This document shows, piece by piece, positions 1 through 12,400 of a stretch of 64,000 bases of DNA. Source of the stretch: Thunnus maccoyii (taxonomy: Eukaryota; Chordata; Actinopteri; Scombriformes; Scombridae); assembly GCF_910596095.1 (NCBI RefSeq), contig NC_056544.1, positions 16,973,155 through 17,037,154 on the forward strand, in the 5' to 3' direction. The number at the start of each line of letters is the position of its first letter. Within the stretch, counting starts at the first letter, position 1. Made by a program: the position numbers and the translations under genes. Below the pieces are notes generated by a model that worked only from the letters and a program-made list of their open reading frames with translations, did not search any database and was not told where the DNA came from.

Positions 1-1290
1 GTTCATCAAAATCAAATCTGAATTGAAATAAATATCTATTTAAAAACAGCTCAAAATACTAAACCTTTACTTTATATTATTTGAAATCTAATCATTTTCT
101 AATTAAAAAAAAGAACAATGTCATTTGGTAGAAAAAAGAGAGACAAATTTGGTACACTTCTCATTAATACATTTCAGTTAACTAGTGTAACCTATAGAGT
201 GTTTTAAGGTCAGCTGTGATGTGAAATCTACAATCAAATATACATATCAACACATATGATGAATGAAGTTTCAAGCTAATAAGTGAGTAATGAACAATTA
301 TTTACTTGGGTGAATTTCAGCAGTTTTTTCAAAGAGATTCCTCTGAAACTGCTCATAAACTCAACACAACTGGACTTCCAGAAGACTTTCTAGCGAATTA
401 GTTTAAATTTACCCATCTGTTAAAATAAAGGATTACCAAAACATTCTATTGTTTTCTTGGTTGTTGAAATCTAACCTGATGTGAATGTACTTTTTTTTTT
501 AATGCCACAACCTAATTTAATCTTGACCCTTTTTAGCCCTGATGACACCAGGGGGAGTGTTGTTTGTGAACCATCGTTTACCTTGGATTCCCTTTATTGC
601 TTAATGCCAACTTTAGGTCGGAATCAGGGGACTTGATCATGACGTTGATTACAGCTGCGCATTTGTTTTTTTTCTGTAAAGGAAATTTTTTCTCAGGATG
701 CATAAACTTTACATTAATTCTAAGTTATTAATAACTGACCAAGTTCTTGAATCAGGGGTGTTATATTTAATCCCCAAGCAAAAATAATTCCAATACAGTT
801 TGTTCGCCTGGGAAAAGAGTTGAGCAAGCCAGGACATTTGTTGACTTAACTGTTACACTTAGTGAACCCCCAGACAAACTCTATATGCTGGGAAAACAAT
901 TTTGGCCCTTGCTCAGTGTTTGAGACATAGTGACATCCATCTGGCTGTGGACTGTAGTAAGACATTGATTGGCATAATAAACCTTGTCATATTTAGCTGT
1001 GTCAAGTGAAAGCTGTTAATTTAAGTCATAAACTTGAGGTATAAGAAATGACATTTTATAGACTGGAAATAACAGGAAAAATTGTTCATAAAAAGTTATT
1101 TTTGTTATCTGGTGCTATGTTTGTGGCTTGTAAATATTGTGGTCCATTGGAAATCCTCATTTTGTACTACAAATCACCAAAAAGTCCTGATTCACACTTC
1201 CAGCTGCTTTCCCATACTCCTACTTGTTTTATCTCTTGGTAGCCAAAAATATGAAGTATTATTGACATTCATAGCTGTACCCATTTGATA
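1..1290. other. no gene seen
   Basis: AT-rich sequence downstream of adcy1. No homology-bearing open frame, RNA gene or repeat was recognised. It holds a second AATAAA on the minus strand (593-598) that could end a longer adcy1 transcript. Confidence 0.4.
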
Positions 1291-2967
1291 TTTTATACAC
1301 CAATATTGTCTTTATTACAAAATATTCAATAACCCAACTTTACACTGTACAAGATACAACATAGTTTACAGCTTTTGGCTATTTACAAAAAGTATGATCT
1401 GCATATCAAAGTGAATATATCTAAAAAGGCAGGTTGCAATCACTGTAAGCTTATTGAGTAAGGCAAAAACTTGAAACATGATGTATTTACACATTTGCAG
1501 ATCAAGTGAAAGTTCTACATGCTGATAAAGATATAGGCTATAAAGATAATCTGAAGCGCCTTGCGTTTCGGAGACTGCATCTGAGAGACGTGCTAAAGCT
1601 AAAACTCTCTGAGGAAAACTCAAAACATTGCTTAAAAATAGCTAAAAGCTGGAGTATAGTAATGTATGCCTGAAGGACGTCAGTAGCCAGATGCTGCACC
1701 AAAGTTTCTGTGGCCACTTGGAAATGTATGAATGTACATGGATGCTTTTGCAGAGGCCAAGGGTAAAGCACTAGGTTACACCTTTGTGCATTTGTAGAAG
1801 TTGTGTGCTTACTGCATGTGCTTAAGTACTGTGCTCTCTTTTGTGTGGATGAATGCCTATGTGTGTGTGCATGCGGGTGTATCGGCCCTCTATGTGATGT
1901 ATTTGTCCGTGGTGCTTTTTGACTGGTCCAGTTTTGGCATTAACTAGTTTCCATAGAAGCACACGTCCAATTCAGTGGAATTACATGCACACACCTTCCT
2001 CTGTCTTTCCCACTGCCTTCCCATATATCAAAGCCACCCCTGCCTGTGTGTTTACTTACATCACATGACACCATTGTGAATCAGGGCAATGTAAGAACAT
2101 CAGGTAAGGGTCAAAATACCTTTTTGAAACCATATTTTGTCTCTTCAGGGTTTAAAAAAAAGACACATTTTAGATCTTCTAATGATGTCTGAAAGAGTCA
2201 CATGTGCCACATATATTCTCTCTTGTATGGTGAGGCAATACAACTGAAGATCTATGGAAAGCTCATTACTTTGGTTCTCATTCAACAGGAGTTACTATGG
2301 CTGTCAACTCTTAAGAAGTCATGCACTATTAACTGTGAATATGTCTCTTCATCCAGTGAGCTCTGAGTATAAAAAAGTATTTTTGTGCTGTTTCGTTACA
2401 ATTCAGAATTAATCACACATGCATACACACTCACAAGTACACACATGCATGCTTACATACACTAAAAAGAAACACAATTTTACACTGTAAATAATGCAAT
2501 GTATCCTTGGCATAATCAGAAAGACAGTGCAAAAGCAAATAGCAAGATCAGTCTTTTTTCTCAGTATCAATGCACACATACAGTATCCCCTTGTACGTGG
2601 AATATGTACTGTACATGTAAAACGAATATGCACATTATACCTGGATCTGAGGGAACCCAGGAACACCACAAATCTAATCATCTGGTAAAGAGATGTTAAA
2701 AGAGTATTTTAGATTCCGGGTACCTGTCTTCTTCTTTCCACAATTTTATGTTCATCTCCAAAAAGTGGCAAGCTGTTCAAATTCCATAAAAGCAAGTATG
2801 ATTGTCTGTATCACCATGTGATGACTCATATCCTGAATGAGCTTAATCTGTGTTGTGCCAGTGGCTCAGGATGTGTAGGAAATACCCGGATAGCCCTGTC
2901 TTTTCTAGGCCTTCAACCAGGGTTTTCTTTAATTTTTCTGTGCAAGTTTACAGTCTTGTGTTTCTTT
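1291..2967 (-). other. adcy1: probable adcy1 3' UTR
   Basis: AT-rich sequence directly downstream of the adcy1 stop with no recognised coding content. The assignment as 3' UTR is inferred from position and from the candidate polyadenylation signal at its far end. Mammalian ADCY1 has a long 3' UTR, so the true end could lie further left. Confidence 0.45.
1311..1316 (-). terminator. candidate polyadenylation signal for adcy1
   Basis: AATAAA on the minus strand about 1.65 kb downstream of the adcy1 stop, followed by AT-rich sequence. This is the first perfect hexamer I saw downstream of the stop; another perfect match lies at 593-598. Use of either is inferred. Confidence 0.4.
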
Positions 2968-3387
2968 CTACACCGCTACATCCGCAACAGCTTTCACAGG
3001 CTCGATCTCAATCTCAGTCACCTTTATATCCTCCTCGTCCTCCTCACCCACTGCGGGCACGCAGGAAGGGGGCAGGCATGTTGCTTGGCTGTTGCTGCTG
3101 TTGGCAGTGTTCATCTGAATGTTGCTGCCCATGCTGGCATGAGCAGTCAGGCTGGCAGCGGAGGAGACGCTTCCCAGATTGGTTGGGACGCTCGTCTTGC
3201 CACAGGAGTGGATCCGACGTGCCAGGCTGGCAGAACGCATCACTGAAGAAGTGGTTACACTGCCCAAGTCCTGAACCTTCCCTTCCAGGAAGTAGGTCAG
3301 CATCTCACCTTTACCCTTGACACTGACTTTACCGCGGCACACCAGGTCATAGTTAGTATTCAGTAGGCGATAAACCTCTTCGGTCAC
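2968..3387 (-). CDS. adcy1: adcy1 exon 20 (residues 1014-1152 and stop)
   Basis: 420 nt including the TAG stop. It encodes the end of C2a ([28 protein letters not shown]) and then a roughly 100-residue tail rich in Ser/Thr/Ala with an acidic run ([17 protein letters not shown]), ending DVAV. The catalytic part is near-identical to mammals; the tail is not recognisably conserved with the mammalian tail as I know it. The acceptor is TATAATTCAG. Confidence 0.95.
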   Translation of the reverse strand: MTEEVYRLLNTNYDLVCRGKVSVKGKGEMLTYFLEGKVQDLGSVTTSSVMRSASLARRIHSCGKTSVPTNLGSVSSAASLTAHASMGSNIQMNTANSSNSQATCLPPSCVPAVGEEDEEDIKVTEIEIEPVKAVADVAV

Positions 3388-6300
3388 CTGAATTATAGAG
3401 ACAGGGAAAATAAACATATGTACATTCAAATAAATTAATATAGGAAAACAGCCAGTTCCTTTTTTGGGGTTAAACCAAGTTCGGTCCACTATGAAAATAA
3501 AACACACAATGTGTAATATTCATTGCTAATAAAAAGAGAAACATGCTGTCATCATGACACTACTGAGCATCTACTGTATGTATGTTTTATACACATACAA
3601 ATTTGAGGAAAAGGGGACAAAATGTAAACAACATGCTTCAGAATGAAACCCCTGGTTACCTTTCTTTGTATCAAAATGAACTTCAAGGTTCTGGTTCTTG
3701 TTCCAGCCACCTATTGTCAATTTGCCAGTTTGATATTTATCAAATATCAGGATAAACTCCTTTACATGTACCAATGTAGATAGATTAATGGGAAATTTGG
3801 CTATAGTGCTTTTACTGATGCAAAGGTAAAGAGGATACTGTCAAAAGGCAGCATGGTGATTGGTTATTGGTGTGAGCCAGCCCCAGTGAATTGAAATCTC
3901 TTTGGTTCCTGTGTTTAAAAAGCCCAATTCAATTTATGACCAGCCTGGTCACCTCTACAGAAGGTACTTTGAGCTGATAGCTCCTGGCAGCCACATTAGA
4001 GGCCCTAGATTAATAACAGTGGGCTTTATTTTTACCTTAAATACCATATTTTAACCTTGTAGAAAACCTTTTCTATTTCACACCTTTTATTGCATTTTAT
4101 CTAGATATTGATTCCTTATCTCCTGATATTGGTCTAATCAGGCATGCGCAGTGAATGTAATAAGTTTAGTGTTTTTATGATGTATGAATTTCCCTGTTAC
4201 AACTGTGAGTTAGTGTTTTAATCATATGTTTTTCCTACAAACCCCACATCTGTAAACCAAACTTTCCCTGTAATACAATCATTGTTAAATAGAATTGGTG
4301 ATTGAAAGGGCTTTGGATACCTGTATCTTTCCCGGTACTCCAGTGCTGTCCATCCGACTGGCCACATTGACCGTGTTCCCCCAAATGTCATACTGAGGCC
4401 GCCGGGCCCCAATCACCCCTGCAACCACTGGACCCACATTGATCCCTGAGCAAGCACAGGAAAATGTTGAGATTATATTTAATGTAGTCACATTTTGATG
4501 TTTTTTTTTTTTGTAACATCTGAATACAAGGGCAGACGTACCCACTCTCAAGACAAACTCATTGTACGACTGATAGTTGATTTCATCCAAAACATCAAAC
4601 ATCTCAATGGCGTAGTCTGCTATCGTGCTCAGATGGTCATAAACTGATTTTTTGGCCTAAAAAGAGAAACAAAAAGGAAGGGAGTATTGATTCATGATTT
4701 TTTCCCTCATAATTTGGTTAATTATAATGTATTAAATCCACACCAAATACAAAATAATAGGCCACCTTGGTACCAATGGTGGGGACCAGGCCCACAGCTG
4801 CCATGTATGTACTGCCAATGGTTTTGATTTTCTCTATGTCTCTGTAGCACTCCTTATCCATGAGCTGAAAAACATATGTTAAAAAAACACACACAAAGCT
4901 ACATTTCAAACTCCAAACTCCCAGAACTGTAAGTTCAAGGTCAAGAAAAACACAATCAGCATCTCACCTCATCAAAGTCAGCAATAATCTCATTCAGCAG
5001 TCTCAGGCACTCTACTCCCATGTTGTTGCCGTCCAGTTCGATGTAGAAGTCGTTGAAGTTTGGGATGGAGGCAAACAGGACGCCTACTTGTGCGTAGGAC
5101 TGATAGTACAGATCCTTATGGAAGAAGAAAGAATACAGTATAAAATATCTTCTCTGATGTCACGTGAAGTCATTCATTTGTTTTCTTCTGTCTCTTTATC
5201 TACCTGTTTGTCTTTCTGTCTGTCTGCCTGTCTATTAGCGAGGCTCACCATGTTCCTGGGGTTTGACATTAGGAAGTGTTGGGCCACATGTGCGGGCAGA
5301 AGATTGAAGAGAATCCTTCTGTTGTCCAGTTTGACTTTTTCCATACCATCCCTTTCCTCTTCCGCCTGACAGAATATATATATATAGCACACATTAAAAA
5401 AAACAGAAACAGACTGCAGCTTGTTCCATATCGTCACCACCTGGGGTCAGTAAAAAACCTTATGAGCCTGCTGCTATATGTCTCATAGTTGGATTTTGAA
5501 TGGAGTTGGGTACATGAAATGGCTAATGCTGCTAGTTAAATGGTTAAATAGTTTAAATTCAGCTTTTGCTTCCCACTATGCAAAAAAGTCCCTTTTTACA
5601 CTTCTGATGCCAAATGAAACCAAGCCAAAACAAGCTTCTTATCCTCCTTTTTGCCAAAGAACAGACAGCTGGCAGCCTATAAATATAAATCCTACACACA
5701 TAACCCAATAGTTTACACATAACAATCCCCAAATGGCAGCATTTCTACAGTACACGTCTATGAAAACTTATATTATGATAATGAGATTTAATCCACAGCC
5801 TCTATCACATGCATGGACACATACAGAAGCACGCTTCCTGACCTGCACAGCCCATAGGAAGTCCAAGCGTAGTTTGAGGTCAAGTTGCCTGGAGTGGAGG
5901 GCCAGGGCACTGACAAAGAGCAACAGAGACAGGATGGGCTCATAGCCCCGGATGTGGAAGGACCCCCCACTGTGGAAGAGACCAACACACAAGTCAGCAC
6001 TGGACCGGACCACACAGAAAACTACACAGGAGGGTTGAACAGACCCCCCACAGTGTCAAGAGCAATCATGCGTAAAGTTATATGTGTGAAATAATGAAAA
6101 TGTGGATTTTTTTGAGGGCCAACATCAAATGATAGCATTAAATTTAAGAAAACTTACAAATGCAAGAGCTTTACATATGGTTGAGGATTTGAATAATAGA
6201 ATATTCATCATCTACGGATGTGAAAGTGGATATAAACAAAATTAGTTTTTCAAAAGAGATCTTTAATAGCTATGACAAATTCATCATAATCATTTTTGAG

Positions 6301-9300
6301 TTGCATATTTATGATCTGAGCTCCAATAAAATTGGTCAGGTCTCTCGATGCTGGGGTGAAACAGCTAACGCTCTCCCATCATCCAGCCCACATCATCCTT
6401 TCAGGCTTCTGATTTGGAACTAATGAGCACATGTGCTGCTTCAAAGGGTGGAAAATGAAAGAGTGTGTGGGCTGAAGACAAGCAAAGACTCCACACACAT
6501 ACATCTCAGCACATGTACTGTAAATGTACTCTCCTAACTCCTGCGTATCTGTTGCTTCTCTGGAACAAACAAACACGAAACTGTTGCTTGACATTCACAG
6601 CCAATCACCGCTTCCGATACTTGAATGACACAAAAATCGTCACAAGATCTGGAGGATCTTCTGATAGGATGTGTGCGTTGTTGTCATCTAACTTCAGGAA
6701 ATGACAGAAATAAAACCTGCAAACAAGCTTAAGTGATTTGCATGACTGTGTGCATCTGATGGTCACGCTGTGCTGTGAACCTCACCCTGTAGTCTTGCGA
6801 AAGCCACTGAGCTCCAACACAGTGACATACAACACTCCCAGAATGAGCATTAGCGCCATCTTTGGCAGCCAGGAGACGCGCAGGAAAAGTGCCAGGGTGA
6901 GTGTGCCAACCACGCAGGACAGAAAGGCGTAGCGGGCGCCATCACAAGGCAGCTCCGCCATGGTGTGGTTGGCGCCACTCTCAACATCAATAATGACGAT
7001 GGAGCTGTTGGTATTGGCACTATCCCACAACCAGGGCATACAGCCCACCTGTCAAAGGCAAAGAGAAAGATTACTATAAAGACTGTAGGACAGTGAAGTA
7101 GAGAACAGTTCATTTACAATTGGCATTCTTGCATTCTGGCATTACCTGATTTAAATGGCAAATCACAGTCAGTTAATCAACACTGGATATTTCATAGTAT
7201 AACCAGTTTTTAAATTTTTGTCCATCACAAATAAACTGGGGATGGACTATGTTTCAAACTTTGCATGTTTATCTGTTGGACCTCAACACGTTATTTTAAT
7301 ATTTAACTAATTTATTAAACCACCATCTCAAGCACATCCCAAACAAAATTTGTAAAACATGTGACAATAATTCATGTCATCGCTGCAGTCTAGCATTTAA
7401 ACCTACCCTTATCAAACCAAAAGGGAACTACAATTACAGCTCAAAACAAGGTGACATATTTTTTTGATTGGTTGGCCAGTAAGTTTGGATCATCTGTGGC
7501 GAGTGACATTTTTACTGTTACTTTGCCCACTTACCACGCAAGCCTGGGCCACAGCGTAGATTAAGAGCACTATGAGGATACACAGAGCAGTGCGAATCTG
7601 AATGGTCAGGCACCCTGGAAAACACTGAGTGACAAAAAAAGAGAGGAAGAAGACAATGAAGGACAGATACTGGAGTATGAGAGAAAATTAAATGATATAA
7701 AAATAAATCCATACTGTACATATATAACACTATATATAGCCAAGCATAGCAACATTACAACTGGAGAAAGTGTTCATAGCTGTAAGAATATGAGGGAAAA
7801 AAGTCTTGAATTCAAACATTTCATATATTAGTTGTATTTGTCTGTATTGTATGTGTTTATTGTTGTAACAATGTTTATGCTGCTCTTTTGGCCAGGTCAC
7901 TCTTGAAAAAGAGATTTTAATCTCAATGAGACTTTTACCTGGTTAAATAAAGGATATATATGATATATATTAAATACTGTGCAGAAGGAGATTGAGGTAG
8001 CATGAGGTAAGTACGGTGAGTGAAGAACAGAAATAAAAAGAGAGGGAGAACCTGCGGTATATAAGCTACAGAGTGTAAAAAAAAAAAAAAAACAGTAAAA
8101 CTGATGCAGTCAGGAACTTTGAGGGAAACCATCAACCTCAACAAAAGCCGAAATTAATAGACTTGGACTTACCATCTGAGTTTGAATACAACATAGGGGC
8201 TTAGAAAGTAATCTTGAAGCCAATGAATATTGAATCACTATTACAAGGCTTTATGAAAAATACATTTACATATTTCCCTTTGGTCAGCATAAAAAAAATC
8301 ATAGCAAAAGAATTATAATGAAGAAACTTTAACTTGCCAGCTCTGTGAAGCACCAGATCAGAGAATACAAAAGTTGATGTGTGAATGAAAAGTAAACGAA
8401 GAAAAGCAGATGCAGGTAAGGATAAGAAAGCAACTATATTTACCTGTACTCTAGTGATATGCAGATACATGATACAAGCTATTAAAAAACAGATGCAGAA
8501 GACGAGAAGGACTAGTACCACTGTGCCCCTGAGTGGAAAAAAAGAAGAGGGGAAGATAGTGGGGTTAGTAAGAAACGTGAGTAATAGTCAATTTACGAGA
8601 TAAACATAGAGAAGGAGACAGAAAAAAAAGCAAAAGAGAAAGGAAGGGACAATAAGGGCATCTTGTTGTACATACTGTGGTATGATGAGAAGATAGACAA
8701 GGCCAAACAAGGCAGCTAGGATCAGAGAAAGGACCACTGCACTGGTGAAGTACTCATCAGGAAGCTGGTGGTACTATGTGAAGCCAGAGACCACATAAGA
8801 GTGAGTAACATACAGTAACAAATATATTCAGTCAGCGGCTTCATTGCATTACAGTTTGACATTTGCAGCATCTCAATGAATCCAAAGCCTCCCTCACCCT
8901 CTGCTCGCGCTCAGAGCACTTATACATGAGTGTGAGGAAGTTGAGGTCGGCGGTGTCGGACTCTGTCTGGCGGGCCTCGATCAGCCGGCCGATGTAGCGG
9001 TTGACCCGGGTTCTGGGGCTGCTCTGGAGCAAGTTAGCTTGATTAGCGTTGGGACGGTTCCTCAGCTTCTGCGGAGCCGTCCGCATGGCTCTCCGCTGGT
9101 GGGATTACAAAAAGAGAAATCTTCACTGAAAATGCAGAACTTGCCCTTTCTTCTCTGCTCTATTGGAATATTGTCATATTAGGAAAAAGGGTGAATAAGA
9201 GTCAACAATAAACACGGGAAGCTGATTATACTTTCAAATCACGACATTGCCTTCACACTTAACTTCATTACTAAATGCACCCCCGTTGTGTCGAAGTATC

Positions 9301-9377
9301 TTCGGCAGCCAAAGTGAGCAGCTTTGCAAAACATTGGGCATTGGAGCAAAGCCAGTGAGTTAACATGGAAGAGTGCA

Positions 9378-9430
<53 letters not shown>

Positions 9431-12400
9431 GTGGGTGTTAGTACGTGTAAGTGAGTAAGTTGGATGAATTGTACAGCTCAGAGGCGCAGTAGGGGGGATA
9501 AAGGGTGGACAAGGACCACCAGAGTGTTCATAAGTTCATAACATGACATGAATGTGCTCTGACTTCTGTCTATTCTCCCATACTTCCTGCTTTCCTTCTT
9601 TGCATCTATCTATTCTTCATCTCTTAGGTCCTTCTTTTCCCTCCTTGATTCTGTCTCTTTTTGCTACTTCTGTCTTTTCTTTCTCTTCTTTTTTCCTCCA
9701 ACATCTCACTGTTCTTCCTTGATTCTGTCTATTCTTCGTTACTTCCTTCTTTCCCTCCCCGCTTCCGCTTATTCTTCCTTACATCTTTCTTTCCTTTCTA
9801 CCTTTTCTGCCTCCCTGCTTGCAGTCCAGCCTTTCTTCTTTTTTTTCCTTGCCTTCTTTCTGTTCTCACTCTTTCCCTCCCTGCTTCCATCTATTCTTCC
9901 TTCCTTCCTTTTTTCCTTTCCTGTTCCCATCTATTCTCTTGTTGCTTTTCTACCCTATATAACATAATAATCTATTCTTTCTTTCCTCCTCTGCTTCCAT
10001 CCATTTTCATTCCTTTCTTGGTTCTGTCGGTTCTTCCTTCCTCCCTCCCTTTACTGTTTGCATCTATTCTTTCCTGCTTTTCTATTGCTTTTTCTCCATA
10101 TTTTCCATCTTTCTTTTTGCACCTCCTTCACTTTCTTTTCTCATGTTTTGTATTGTGCTCAATGTAGCACAGGACACATCATGCAGCCATGTCTGCCGCA
10201 CCAAAAAATCCTATTCATTCATCCCCTGTCCCTCATATTGCTCGTCTTCGTGCCTCGAATGCATATGCCATTTCACACAGTTGAAGAGTGTGTGGTCTGA
10301 ATGTGAAATTATCATTCAGTGCAAGAAGTGTGTATGACTTAACCTGCCGCCCATTTTCCTTTTTCCATTTGTCTGTTTCACACTAATCTGCCTTCCGTCT
10401 ATGCAGTGAGAGTGTTGTTATTACTGGTAATATAGATATAAGGGGAGACACAATCACGTTGTGTGAGGTAAAGATCTACTGGATGCAACGATTGAGGGCA
10501 ACATAATAAAAGCAGGAAGATGATGCTTAGTCAAACTTTCATAACAAATGTTTGAAATCCTTGACATAAATATGACACCCTTTTAGTGTGATTCTATCCA
10601 AAACAATCTGGGGTCACACACAAACACACACACACACACACACAAATCTGCACTACTCTACTTGTGTCTTGACATAAATTCATTTACCCTGACCTTTAAC
10701 CAAAATTGCTACATACCAAACCAACTTTTGCCTTAAAAGTCTGTCATAACCTATACCATTAAACCAAGTCGTATCCCTAAAATAAATTATTTAACTTGTG
10801 GGGACTATTTTGGGGTGTAGAAAGTCCCCACTTGTGAGATATGAGATAAATGCAATGAGTTAAATACATAGCACACACAAACACACCCGCGAATCAGGAT
10901 TAAAACAGCTAGTGCAAAAATTTTACAGCTGCCAGACTACAGGATTTCTTTCTAGGCACACAAGGTCAAATATATTCTTTGATATTTAGCCAGACTGCCG
11001 GTGTTACTGTCAGTATATGGGGGTAAATTGGTATGTTGGTCTCTGGCAGGAGCAGCATGCTGAGGTCATTATAGCTGACGGGATTGTGCACTCACATCTC
11101 ACCATCACTCCCTCTCGTATTGCCTTATGATATATTTTTTTTTACTGACTCTGATGTACAGTTGCAAGAAGAAGTTTGTGAAGCCTTTTGAGTTACCTGG
11201 AATCCTGAATTATTTTCTCCTAAACTGTGTTTTGGTCTTCAGCTGAGTTATTAAACAAAATTTATACAAACAAAATTTACCTACAACATAACACACAAAA
11301 AATGTTTAGGCATTCAGTGCAGGCAGAGGAAAGTACTGTGAACCTTTAGGATAGTATACTGCTTATGAATGGCACATGATAACATATGGTGTGGGTGGAT
11401 ATCGCTTGTTCTCTAAAAACACAACAATGATACAATTTAGAGTCTACAACAAAGATCTGTAGAACGGAAACACACCCAGATCAAAATTATGTTTCAATGA
11501 GTACAATTAAAGGAGGACCTCTTGCATATCATCAAACAACACTATAAGACTTTAGACTGTCTACCGCAAGAGAACAATGTACAATGTCCAATGAGGTGAC
11601 AAAGAACATGAAAGTAACATCTATGGATACGAGAGCATCTCTTGCACATGTTAATATCTACAATATGTCCATGAGTTCACATTAAAAAACCCACTGAACC
11701 AGGGAGAAAACACACATGGTTGCTCCTCTAATGTTTGCCAGAGACCCCTTGGATGTTCTATAACTCTACTCTGATGTTTAGCTCATTTAAATGTTGAAGC
11801 ATGACCTGAAGTGTGGCTTTCTTGCAAGAAAACCACAGAATATAAATGACATAAAAATGTTTAACATAAAGAAAAATGGTTCCAAAAGGCCTCTTAATGG
11901 CTGTGCAGCTCTACAGGAAACATTTGCCTGAAAGATATTATTTCTAAAGAAGATTCCACCACTAAATATTCATATTTTGGTTCCAAACTATTCAGTTAAT
12001 TCTTATACAATGTCTAGAATAAAGACAATAATGATTCATATTATGACTTAAAAGAAGAGATCTGGCCACATTTTAGGAGGGATATAATGGAGGAATCCAG
12101 GTAATTCAAACAGGGGTTCACTAAATATTTTCACAAATGAGGGAGTTCTAGACTTACAGACTGTACTGCATATCACAGCACGAACAAACACAGAAACATG
12201 AACACAGACACTTAGAATTTATACCTTATCACCATCCTCGCAGTTCATGACATTGGAGAAGGGAATCTCAGCCTTGAACATCTTCCTGCAGTGCATAAGC
12301 TGCACTAGTAAGTAGCACACAGTTTTGAACTTCATCTTTTTGGCGGGCTTTATATCCGAAAGAATCAATCCTGGGAATATCTGTCACCAGATAAGAAATG

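Larger units (their letters stand above)
5115..8443 (-). other. adcy1: adcy1 introns 11-15 region
   Basis: Introns 15 (134 bp), 14 (477), 13 (816), 12 (486) and 11 (819) alternate with exons 12-15. Apart from a LINE-tail-like piece near 7.86-7.97 kb in intron 11, no feature was recognised in them. Confidence 0.7.
9096..12224 (-). other. adcy1: adcy1 intron 8
   Basis: 3,129 bp. It contains a TG microsatellite, a 600-bp pyrimidine-rich degenerate minisatellite, a short CA repeat at about 10,619-10,643 and a decayed Tc1/mariner element, each listed separately. No exon-like sequence was seen inside it. Confidence 0.8.

Noticed and set aside
2818..3320. Plus-strand frames opposite adcy1 exon 20
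   Set aside because: Antisense shadows of the coding tail.
9661..10167. 168-codon plus-strand open frame
   Set aside because: It runs through the pyrimidine-rich minisatellite; Ser/Phe/Leu/Pro repeats come from CT-rich DNA.
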